Virus record (IMG/VR): IMGVR_UViG_3300005253_000455
Coordinates: 1-64,000 of that record
Length of the DNA stretch: 64,000 bases
DNA from: a virus
Direction: 5' to 3' (one strand)
In this document: positions 55,436 to 62,266 of the stretch, piece after piece
Numbering within the stretch: position 1 is the stretch's first letter
Layout of the letters: every line of letters starts with the position of its first letter
The notes under the pieces: generated by a model
The model's database searches: none
Seen by the model: the letters and a program-made list of their open reading frames with translations, nothing else
Told to the model about the DNA's origin: nothing
Program-made: the position numbers and the translations under genes

Positions 55436-56539
55436 ATGTCTTTAATCCGTATAACTGAAAATGATGTAATCCCTCTCGCCTTGCAATTGGAAGATGGTGA
55501 CGTAGGAAAATTTCCTCAAGCTATAGTTCGAGATGATGGTGGAAATGAACTTGGCGGCAGCCCATATGATCTTACACATAAAGGAGATGGATTTTATAGT
55601 TCAACATCTTTAGTTATGACAAGTGATCCTTTTATCAGTGCAGTTTACATAGTTTACAATGAAATTGGTCACACTACTGAAAGTGTTAGTCATTTAAGAT
55701 CAAATGATATTTTTCTCTTAAACACAAGCATCGTTTGGGATGAAGTAGTTGCTGATCACCAAGGCGATGGTACTTATGGTGGTGAAGTAGCAACCAAAGC
55801 AGATATACAAGCAGCTACAAGTACTCTTGAAGTAGTTGCCGATTCAGGTACAGCCGTTCAAGGTACTGTAATTTCTGGGACTTATGTTTCAACTGCAGTT
55901 AGAGATAATACATACTGGCAAATACAAGAGGACGCATCAAATGGTATCACAGTGGAATTTATATTCACGATGTCTGATCCTGACTGTAAGCCTGGAGTAT
56001 TTGAAGTTTTTGGTAGGTATGAAGGTGTGCCTAGTAAATCTCATTACCAAGAATTGTGGGCATGGAATGTTGAAAGTGCAGCATGGGAGCAACTGATTGA
56101 GATATTTATGCCAGGAGGAATCACAAGTGATGCCACCTTCCAGCATGAATACTACGAACGACATATTAATAGGCCAACTCAGGAAGTTAAAATTAGAGTA
56201 ATCCATAATATCACTTCTTATAATGGTACTCATAATATATACTTTGATTCAGTACGCTTAAGTTGTATAATAGTAATAACTGCCGCTGATATAGCGGATG
56301 CTGTCTGGGAAGAAGCTGCGGCAGATCATGAAATAGCAGGAACCACTGGGGCCAAGTTGAGACTGATGGAACAGATTTTAAGAAACAAAATTGTCACTGA
56401 CCCAGTAACTGGAATCATGACTCTTTATGATGATGCTGGAGGGGTTCTTTTGACTGCTCAATTATATGAAGAAACTGGAACTGGTCAAGCTTATCGTGGG
56501 CAAGGAGCAGAAAGACGTGAAAGGCTTGAGGAGCCATGA
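55436..56539 (+). CDS. Putative virion structural protein, 367 aa
   Basis: ATG 55436 after AATAAGGTAGTCTA. N-terminal 90 residues form an Ig-like beta domain (IPLALQLEDGDVGKFPQAIV), then a linker TSIVWDEVVADHQG and a carbohydrate-binding-like beta sandwich (NTYWQIQEDASNGITVEF). The stretch VWDEV-ADH recurs near residue 290 as VWEEA-ADH. Ends with a charged tail. Between cassette and head-tail genes; likely a capsid or neck appendage. Confidence 0.6.
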   Translation: MSLIRITENDVIPLALQLEDGDVGKFPQAIVRDDGGNELGGSPYDLTHKGDGFYSSTSLVMTSDPFISAVYIVYNEIGHTTESVSHLRSNDIFLLNTSIVWDEVVADHQGDGTYGGEVATKADIQAATSTLEVVADSGTAVQGTVISGTYVSTAVRDNTYWQIQEDASNGITVEFIFTMSDPDCKPGVFEVFGRYEGVPSKSHYQELWAWNVESAAWEQLIEIFMPGGITSDATFQHEYYERHINRPTQEVKIRVIHNITSYNGTHNIYFDSVRLSCIIVITAADIADAVWEEAAADHEIAGTTGAKLRLMEQILRNKIVTDPVTGIMTLYDDAGGVLLTAQLYEETGTGQAYRGQGAERRERLEEP

Positions 56540-56694
56540 TAGTAACAAGAGGAATAGGAGGCCCGAGAAATGGGAGTATAGTTGCCTCAGGTTACACTAT
56601 CGCGGCTTTGGCTATTATTGTTACTACTTTTAGAGATCTTATTAGATTCACTTTGAGAGTTGGTCAATCAATCAAATTTAATTTAGAAAGGTAA
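56536..56694 (+). CDS. Small membrane-type protein, 52 aa
   Basis: ATG 56536 overlaps the upstream stop (ATGA). Gly-rich start, hydrophobic helix at 16-31 (VASGYTIAALAIIVTT), then a basic amphipathic end SIKFNLER. Its tail resembles the end of the 489-aa protein at 58944 (SFNLEL). Not in a lysis context; function unknown. Confidence 0.55.
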   Translation: MIVTRGIGGPRNGSIVASGYTIAALAIIVTTFRDLIRFTLRVGQSIKFNLER

Positions 56695-56697
56695 ATA

Positions 56698-57114
56698 ATG
56701 GCTAATTTTAGAATTACAGATTTAACGCGCAATCAATTAGTGCAGCAAATACAGATTGATATTGATGCAGGTGCGGGGCCGGGAACTATCAAGATTTATG
56801 ATGGAGCACAACCAGCAGATGCAGATGATTCTCTTCCTTCTGGTACAACTTTATTGGCTCAACTTACATTCAATGATCCTTCTGCTCCAGGGGCAGCCGC
56901 TGGTGTACTTACTTTTAGCGCGATTACAGAAGATTCTTCAGCGGACGATACAGGTACAGCAACCTGGGCACGGATTGAGGACAGTGACGGTAATACAATT
57001 TTTGACTGCGATGTGGGAATAGCAGCAGCCACAATTATTCTGAATAGTGTGGCTATTGTGATCGGGGGACCGGTTGATATTACTAGTTTCACTGTAACTG
57101 TTCCGGCTGGTTAA
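56698..57114 (+). CDS. Phage structural protein, 138 aa
   Basis: Starts 3 bases after the previous stop. The pattern IKIYDGAQPADADDSLPSGT ... LAQLTF ... TGTATWARIEDSDG ... DCDVG is a common phage structural family (jelly-roll-type, unknown exact role) that I recognise by its conserved order. Probably on the capsid or tail surface. Confidence 0.7.
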   Translation: MANFRITDLTRNQLVQQIQIDIDAGAGPGTIKIYDGAQPADADDSLPSGTTLLAQLTFNDPSAPGAAAGVLTFSAITEDSSADDTGTATWARIEDSDGNTIFDCDVGIAAATIILNSVAIVIGGPVDITSFTVTVPAG

Positions 57115-57148
57115 TCTTGAATGTGCTTTTGACAGGAGAAGATGTGTA

Positions 57149-57475
57149 ATGTTTCAACTAACAATCATGACACCTGAAGGAAAGAAAGCGGACTACACTT
57201 TCTCGGAAACGAGGTTTGAGACAATCCGCAATTTCTGTAAGGCGTGCAAACAGGAATACCACGGCGGAACATATATCGGCGTTGATTTCACAGCACCTGC
57301 TCACGCTCGCGTCGAATTTGACAACGGAAAACGCTACATTGTGCCACCCGATGCGCTCGCGAAATTAACAAGTTACTTGACGACTGTGGAAATAGCGGAA
57401 TGGGAACGGTGGGGATCGAAAGAGGCCAAACTTATGTCGGTTTTTTCTGACGACATCCAGAAGGATGGCTCCTAA
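57149..57475 (+). CDS. Hypothetical protein, 108 aa, GC-rich codon use
   Basis: ATG 57149 after CAGGAGAAGATGTGTA. Mixed alpha/beta (FETIRNFCKACKQEYHGGTY, ARVEFDNGKRYIVPPDALAK) with CKAC. Codons are noticeably GC-richer than in the genes before and after, so it is part of an imported block with the first two thirds of the next gene. Function unknown. Confidence 0.6.
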   Translation: MFQLTIMTPEGKKADYTFSETRFETIRNFCKACKQEYHGGTYIGVDFTAPAHARVEFDNGKRYIVPPDALAKLTSYLTTVEIAEWERWGSKEAKLMSVFSDDIQKDGS

Positions 57476-58944
57476 TGGCTCAACTCAGCACAGTCTACGC
57501 AGAGGAAAATACCACGCAGACACATACAGGAGACTTAAATTGGCTGACCGCACTTACTGTTCCGGGGGCCTCGTTTGAAGATTCCACGAATTATCTTATG
57601 TTGGTGCGAGCCCAGGTAACAGGCAACAACACTAGCCAGCTTTTCGGCTGGCGCACACAGATCGGAGGGGTGACGCCAAAAGGAGCGTTGCATATTCAGG
57701 AGCCAGCAAGTTCTCTTCCAACTCGCCGCTATAGTTACATTTTCTTACACAAATTCACAACGGCGGCAACTGCCGAGGACGTAACATTTGATATTCAGAA
57801 CTTCACCGATGCGACAAAAATTGTACTAGCAGATACGATTACAGTTTTTGCAATAAATCTGGACGAATTGACGGAAACGGATTGGTACTATGGCGAGGAC
57901 ACCACAACCGAAGATCACCCCACCATTTCAACATGGCAGGATCAGGCATCAATAACATTTACACCTGGAAACGCGTCTGACGATTGGTTAATTTTGGCAG
58001 GGGGCGGCGTGATAGTAAATAACACCACGAAGGAATGGCGTTATCGAATAAACTTTGATTCAGACACAGAGATTGTACCTGATCTAGCACAAGAAGGTGA
58101 AGATACAGCCGAATTAATATCATGGATGTTGGCACGGCCTTACACGTTATCCACTGCGGAACACACCTTCACTGTGCAATCAAATGATGATAGTGATGTC
58201 GGGGATGAAAACCAACATGACATAAGCAAGATATTTGCCCTGCGTCTCAACGCATTTAAAGAGCATGCGGTATTTTGGAGCGAAGTTGAAATCCCAGGAA
58301 CTCTTGGATTCAGCGAAATTGCTGATATGGTATTCACTCCAACAGATACAGGAAACGGTGTTCTCATCGGGTCAGCTGAATTTGGTACGGCAAAATTCGG
58401 CCCGGTTACTATTCGCACACAAGTTGATGATATAAGTGTGCCAGAAGGGAATGACGGCGCTTTTATTGCCGATTCATTCGATAATTCCGACATTCTTTTT
58501 ACACCAGCCTTAGCGCGTTTTCCAACTACTGCAGATGTGGAAGCGGATGTTGATGTTGATGCCGCAGTCTTTCAAGTGCCGGAACACACCATAGTGTATC
58601 GCGGATTTGCTTCATGGTCACTTGAATTGGTGTCGGTTGGAGGCTTTACCGGCACAGGTGATGGAACTCTTGATGCTCTTATCGGAGTAGCATTTGGAAC
58701 ACATGGCCAAATAGGTATTGGAACTGGAGATATAGATGCTATTATTGGATCTGCTTCTGGCAACATAGGAGTTACTGGAGTTATTACAGATTCAGAGATT
58801 ATAAGATTCAATTTGAAAATGGCCCAAAATCCATCTTACATTCAAAAGGTGAATCAATCTCCCAAATCAAATTTGATGATAAGAAAGAATCTTTCTTTTG
58901 AAAGAGAAATAGGAAGAAACAATTCATTTAACTTGGAACTCTAA
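57475..58944 (+). CDS. Large structural protein, 489 aa, mosaic composition
   Basis: ATG 57475 overlaps the previous stop. Residues 1-385 form repeated beta-sandwich units (DWLILAGGGVIVNNTTKEWR, GVLIGSAEFGTAKFGPVTIR) with GC-rich codons. From about 58620 a Gly-rich repeat (GTGDGTLDALIG, GTGDIDAIIGSASG) and a basic tail follow in AT-rich codons like the rest of the genome. The C-terminal piece therefore seems original and the N-terminal part grafted on. Surface role likely. Confidence 0.6.
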   Translation: MAQLSTVYAEENTTQTHTGDLNWLTALTVPGASFEDSTNYLMLVRAQVTGNNTSQLFGWRTQIGGVTPKGALHIQEPASSLPTRRYSYIFLHKFTTAATAEDVTFDIQNFTDATKIVLADTITVFAINLDELTETDWYYGEDTTTEDHPTISTWQDQASITFTPGNASDDWLILAGGGVIVNNTTKEWRYRINFDSDTEIVPDLAQEGEDTAELISWMLARPYTLSTAEHTFTVQSNDDSDVGDENQHDISKIFALRLNAFKEHAVFWSEVEIPGTLGFSEIADMVFTPTDTGNGVLIGSAEFGTAKFGPVTIRTQVDDISVPEGNDGAFIADSFDNSDILFTPALARFPTTADVEADVDVDAAVFQVPEHTIVYRGFASWSLELVSVGGFTGTGDGTLDALIGVAFGTHGQIGIGTGDIDAIIGSASGNIGVTGVITDSEIIRFNLKMAQNPSYIQKVNQSPKSNLMIRKNLSFEREIGRNNSFNLEL

Positions 58945-58945
58945 A

Positions 58946-59266
58946 ATGCATGATGAAATACACCAGAATGATATTGGAACTAAGTTCACAGTTTTCTTAG
59001 TAGATGAAAATCAAACACCTCCAGAAGTTGATTTAGAGGGAGCAACAATTCTTGAGATTCGGTTCAAGAAACCTGGTGGAGCAGTAGTCGTTCAGACAGC
59101 TTCGATTCCTTCTGCTTCTGGAACAGTAGATGGAGAGATTGAATACATCACAGTAGATGGAGATTTAGATGAAGTTGGCATGTGGAAGATAAGAGGAAGA
59201 GTGGTTCTTCCAACAGGAACATGGACTTCTTCTGAGGATACATTTAAAGTGAATGCGATTTTCTAA
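58946..59266 (+). CDS. BppU-like / Ig-like tail-associated protein, 106 aa
   Basis: Starts one base after the previous stop. TKFTVFLVDENQTPPEVDLE, ILEIRFKKPGG and WKIRGRVVLPTGTWTSSEDT match the small beta-sandwich found in BppU N-terminal domains and phage Ig-like proteins. Precedes the head-closure gene. Probable minor structural component. Confidence 0.65.
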   Translation: MHDEIHQNDIGTKFTVFLVDENQTPPEVDLEGATILEIRFKKPGGAVVVQTASIPSASGTVDGEIEYITVDGDLDEVGMWKIRGRVVLPTGTWTSSEDTFKVNAIF

Positions 59267-59288
59267 CTTAAGATTTAAAGGGTGAACG

Positions 59289-59624
59289 ATGAGTTTTTTG
59301 ACCAAAAATCTTAGACAGAAAGTAACTCTTTGGAGGCAGGCTGCAGCCAAAGATGATTATGGGAACTTGACTTATTCTACTCCCATAGTGATAAAAGGAA
59401 GGTGGGAAGAACGAGCAGTTCTAAGAAAGGATTTAGATGGCCGAGAGATAGTTGCAAATGCAATGGTTTTCTTAGCTATTGATGTAAAGAAAGGGGATTA
59501 TTTATTTCTTGGGATTGATACAACTGCTTCTCCTGTGACTGTAGATGGGGCGAATGAAGTTCAAGATTTCAAGAAAACTCCTTCTTTAAATGGAAGAAGG
59601 TTCGAGCGAGTTGCGATTCTTTAG
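59289..59624 (+). CDS. Head closure / head-tail joining protein (SPP1 gp16-like)
   Basis: 111 residues. LRQKVTLWRQAAAKDDYGNL and VIKGRWEERAVLRKDLDGRE are typical of head-tail joining proteins that close the connector after packaging. Followed by HK97 gp10-like and tail terminator genes in the standard order. Confidence 0.8.
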   Translation: MSFLTKNLRQKVTLWRQAAAKDDYGNLTYSTPIVIKGRWEERAVLRKDLDGREIVANAMVFLAIDVKKGDYLFLGIDTTASPVTVDGANEVQDFKKTPSLNGRRFERVAIL

Positions 59625-59641
59625 TTCAACTGAGAGGAACA

Positions 59642-60121
59642 ATGCCAGGTAAAGTTAACAAATCATCTCGAGCATTTCGAATAAGTAAACAACATCTTGA
59701 TCGAGATTTGAAGAATATAGAATTCAATTTCAAAAGAGAACTTGCTGGCATTGAGATGGGTGTGAATCGAGGAGTTGAGATTGCAGCTTTGAAATTGCTC
59801 AATCGAGCTCTTGAATTGACCCCCATAGATACAGGTGCTTTGCGTGCAAGTGGATTTATTGAGAGTCTTAGTGCAGCTGCTAATCCAGCGAAACCAGATG
59901 GAATCAATCCATTTATGATGGTTGGTTTTGATAGAAATAATGAGGCTCCACATGCAGTCTTTGTTCATGAGAGAGTTGATCAAAATCATAAAAGCCCGAC
60001 TCAGGCAAAATTCTTGACGACTGCAATTAATGAAATGATACCTCAACTTATTGCAATTCTCAGGAAACATGCAGGAATTAAAAAAGGTGGAAGAACTGCA
60101 CGCAAAGGAAAGGTTAGATAA
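59642..60121 (+). CDS. HK97 gp10-like neck protein
   Basis: 159 residues. LKLLNRALELTPIDTGALRA is the hallmark of the HK97 gp10 family, and HAVFVHERVDQNHKSPTQAK follows as usual. It helps join head and tail. Basic C-terminus. Starts 17 bases after the head-closure gene. Confidence 0.85.
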   Translation: MPGKVNKSSRAFRISKQHLDRDLKNIEFNFKRELAGIEMGVNRGVEIAALKLLNRALELTPIDTGALRASGFIESLSAAANPAKPDGINPFMMVGFDRNNEAPHAVFVHERVDQNHKSPTQAKFLTTAINEMIPQLIAILRKHAGIKKGGRTARKGKVR

Positions 60122-60123
60122 AC

Positions 60124-60543
60124 ATGGCACTTAATCCTCCATCATTTGATATAGCTGCCTTCTTAGAAGCTCAAGGGGCTGGAACTGTTGGAACAGATAT
60201 TTTTGTTGGGATGGAACCTTCAGAACCTGATGCAACCATCACAGTTTATGATACTGGAGGGATTGCCCCAAATCCTAAGTTCTTAAGAGACGAGCCACAG
60301 GTTCAAGTCAGAGTTCGTGGAGCAGTGAATGACTATCAAAACGCATGGATAAAAGCACAAGAAATAAAAGATATTCTTCTTGGGGCTCAACCACAAATCT
60401 TAAATGGAACTGACTATGTTCTGTTTGTTCAGATAGGAGAAATGATAGCTCTTGGAAGGGATGAAAACAACCGTCCACTGATTGTAAGTAATTGGCAATT
60501 GGTTAGGGAAATGGCTTCTGGCGGGAATAGAGAAGCCTTCTAG
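60124..60543 (+). CDS. Tail terminator / minor capsid-type protein
   Basis: 139 residues, 2 bases after the previous stop. AFLEAQGAGTVGTDIFVGME, ITVYDTGG and VQVRVRGAVNDYQNAWIKAQ match small phage proteins encoded between gp10-like and tail tube genes, which cap the tail at its head-proximal end. Confidence 0.75.
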   Translation: MALNPPSFDIAAFLEAQGAGTVGTDIFVGMEPSEPDATITVYDTGGIAPNPKFLRDEPQVQVRVRGAVNDYQNAWIKAQEIKDILLGAQPQILNGTDYVLFVQIGEMIALGRDENNRPLIVSNWQLVREMASGGNREAF

Positions 60544-60582
60544 ATTGAAACAGAAAAGAAACTCTAATGGAGAGAAAAAAGA

Positions 60583-61641
60583 ATGGCTGCAAAAACTGTA
60601 AAAGTTGCGCTGACTGCAAGTGGTTCAAGCTTCAATACTTTGCCCGGGAATACGGCGGATTTGAACAGAGAAGGTAATCAGATAGATGATACCATCTTTG
60701 GTCAGATTTTCCAATCAAATCAACCTGGGTTGATAAATTGGGGCATAACCGCAAATGCTCTTTATAAAGGGTTTGCTGGTTATGTTGCGACTCTGAAGAA
60801 ACAAGGGACTTCGACTAGTTTCACTGGTGAGGCTATGACAAATGTTTCTGGGAATCTTTATAAGATGACTGATGCCACAAAGAATCTTTGGGATAGAGGC
60901 GTGGCATTGGTTTTCCATGATGGTGATTCTGGAGAGCCTGTTATTCCAGCAGGGAATGTTAAAACCATTAATCATCTTCTTGGCCAAGTAGAATTTTTGG
61001 CTTCTGAATCTGAGCCAATCACAGTAGATGGAAGCTATCTTCCGCTTGCTGCTTTTGGTAAGGCCAATTCATTCAACTTGACACAGACTGCTGATACGAT
61101 TGATAAAACTGCGTTTGAAGATGCCCAAGCCAATTCTGGCTTTAATATCTTCGAGCAGACTTTGCTGACTGTCAATCTAGAACTCAGTGGTTTCTACCAA
61201 GTCTCAAATGCTTTTCAGCAACTTTTGATTGATCGAGCTGAGATTGTGATCGAGATTAATCCTGATGGGAATGATCTTTCTTTCTGTCGGGGTTTCTTCA
61301 AAGCTGTCACTGATAATCAAACTGGTGATGTGGCAGGTAGTGAGACAGAGACAATCACTTTCGTGTTGAACGTGCCTGAAGGTCTTGGGCTTGGAACGGT
61401 TGAAGCTGCTCCATTCATTTGGAACCATGAAGTTGGTTCAACTCTTAGCCAAGCTATTCAAGATCTGTTAACCGTCTGGCAGACGCAAGCAGAAGTTCAA
61501 GTTCAGTATTTAGTTGATGGAACTAATGGTTTTGATGGCCTTGCTAATGTGACAGATATTAGTTTGGCTGGTGGAATCGAAGTGATGAATGAATTTTCAG
61601 TTTCTTTGCAAGGAACTGGTAAAGTTACTTCTTTCCCGTAA
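60583..61641 (+). CDS. Major tail tube protein
   Basis: 352 residues after TGGAGAGAAAAAAGA. Starts KTVKVALTASGSSFNTLPG; alternates short beta strands with Asp/Gly turns, and ends VMNEFSVSLQGTGKVTSF, typical of tube proteins. It is longer than many siphovirus tube proteins and may carry an extra Ig-like domain near 275-300. Directly precedes the chaperone genes. Confidence 0.8.
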   Translation: MAAKTVKVALTASGSSFNTLPGNTADLNREGNQIDDTIFGQIFQSNQPGLINWGITANALYKGFAGYVATLKKQGTSTSFTGEAMTNVSGNLYKMTDATKNLWDRGVALVFHDGDSGEPVIPAGNVKTINHLLGQVEFLASESEPITVDGSYLPLAAFGKANSFNLTQTADTIDKTAFEDAQANSGFNIFEQTLLTVNLELSGFYQVSNAFQQLLIDRAEIVIEINPDGNDLSFCRGFFKAVTDNQTGDVAGSETETITFVLNVPEGLGLGTVEAAPFIWNHEVGSTLSQAIQDLLTVWQTQAEVQVQYLVDGTNGFDGLANVTDISLAGGIEVMNEFSVSLQGTGKVTSFP

Positions 61642-61704
61642 TCTGATTTAGGTTAGAAGTTTGAAAACCTAAAAAAGCTGGAAATCTAACTAGGGAGTTT
61701 TCTC

Positions 61705-62106
61705 ATGAGTAGTGAAGAAAGAAATAAAATCAGGGCAAAAACGGTTGGCTCGAATAAGGTATTCAAATCTAAAATTGTGAAATTTGATGGTTTGGATATT
61801 GAGATTCGAGAACCTTCAGTCAAGGTTTGGGGCCAGATCCTAAAGGCTGTTATGACTATGGAGCCTGATGGAGGAACTGGTAAAATGGAGATGGATAAGT
61901 ATTTGATCTGGAGTGTTATCCATTGTGCTTTTGTTCCTCAAACAGATGAGAAGGTGTATGAAGAAGAAGATTATGCCTCTCTTGAAGGTTGCCCGAGAAG
62001 TGGTTTTGTTGGGGAATTTTCAGAAATAGCAATGGATATGATGAACTCTGATCAAGAGGCAACCGAAAAAAACTCCAACGAGACAGCTATAGACAATCTG
62101 TCTTAG
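61705..62106 (+). CDS. Tail assembly chaperone, short form (gpG-like)
   Basis: 133 residues. FKSKIVKFDGLDIEIREPSV and WSVIHCAFVPQTDEKVYEEE fit tail chaperones made before the tape measure. Ends with a polar tail read in frame 0. Just before its end the heptamer A-AAA-AAC at 62067-62073 is in the right frame for -1 slippage into a longer product. Confidence 0.8.
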   Translation: MSSEERNKIRAKTVGSNKVFKSKIVKFDGLDIEIREPSVKVWGQILKAVMTMEPDGGTGKMEMDKYLIWSVIHCAFVPQTDEKVYEEEDYASLEGCPRSGFVGEFSEIAMDMMNSDQEATEKNSNETAIDNLS

Positions 62107-62264
62107 CTGTCGCTGAAAAGATTGGAAAGTTTGCTTGGGAGGTTGAGGAAGAAATGTCACTTAGTGAGTTTGCTGATTGGTTAGCCTTCTTCAACATTCG
62201 GTATAAAGAAGAGATGAGACGAGCGAATAGGCCCGTTTCAAGTCATAAGCGCGGAAGGAGATAA
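61705..62264 (+). CDS. Tail assembly chaperone, frameshifted long form (gpGT-like)
   Basis: Read 61705-62073 in frame 0, step back one base, and continue from 62073 to TAA 62262-62264. The result is 186 residues: 123 shared plus 63 new. The added T domain (AEKIGKFAWEVEEEMSLSEF, then ADWLAFFNIRYKEE) has the WE-x-E and WLAFF look of such domains. It binds the tape measure, whose gene starts 3 bases after the stop. Confidence 0.82.
62067..62073 (+). promoter_or_regulatory. Slippery heptamer A-AAA-AAC for -1 frameshift
   Basis: Bases 62067-62073 read A AAA AAC with the zero-frame codons GAA, AAA, AAC, the canonical X-XXY-YYZ arrangement. It is 33 bases before the zero-frame stop. No strong downstream pseudoknot was identified by eye; an A-AAA-AAC site can work with a modest stimulator. 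Confidence 0.8.
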
Positions 62265-62266
62265 CT

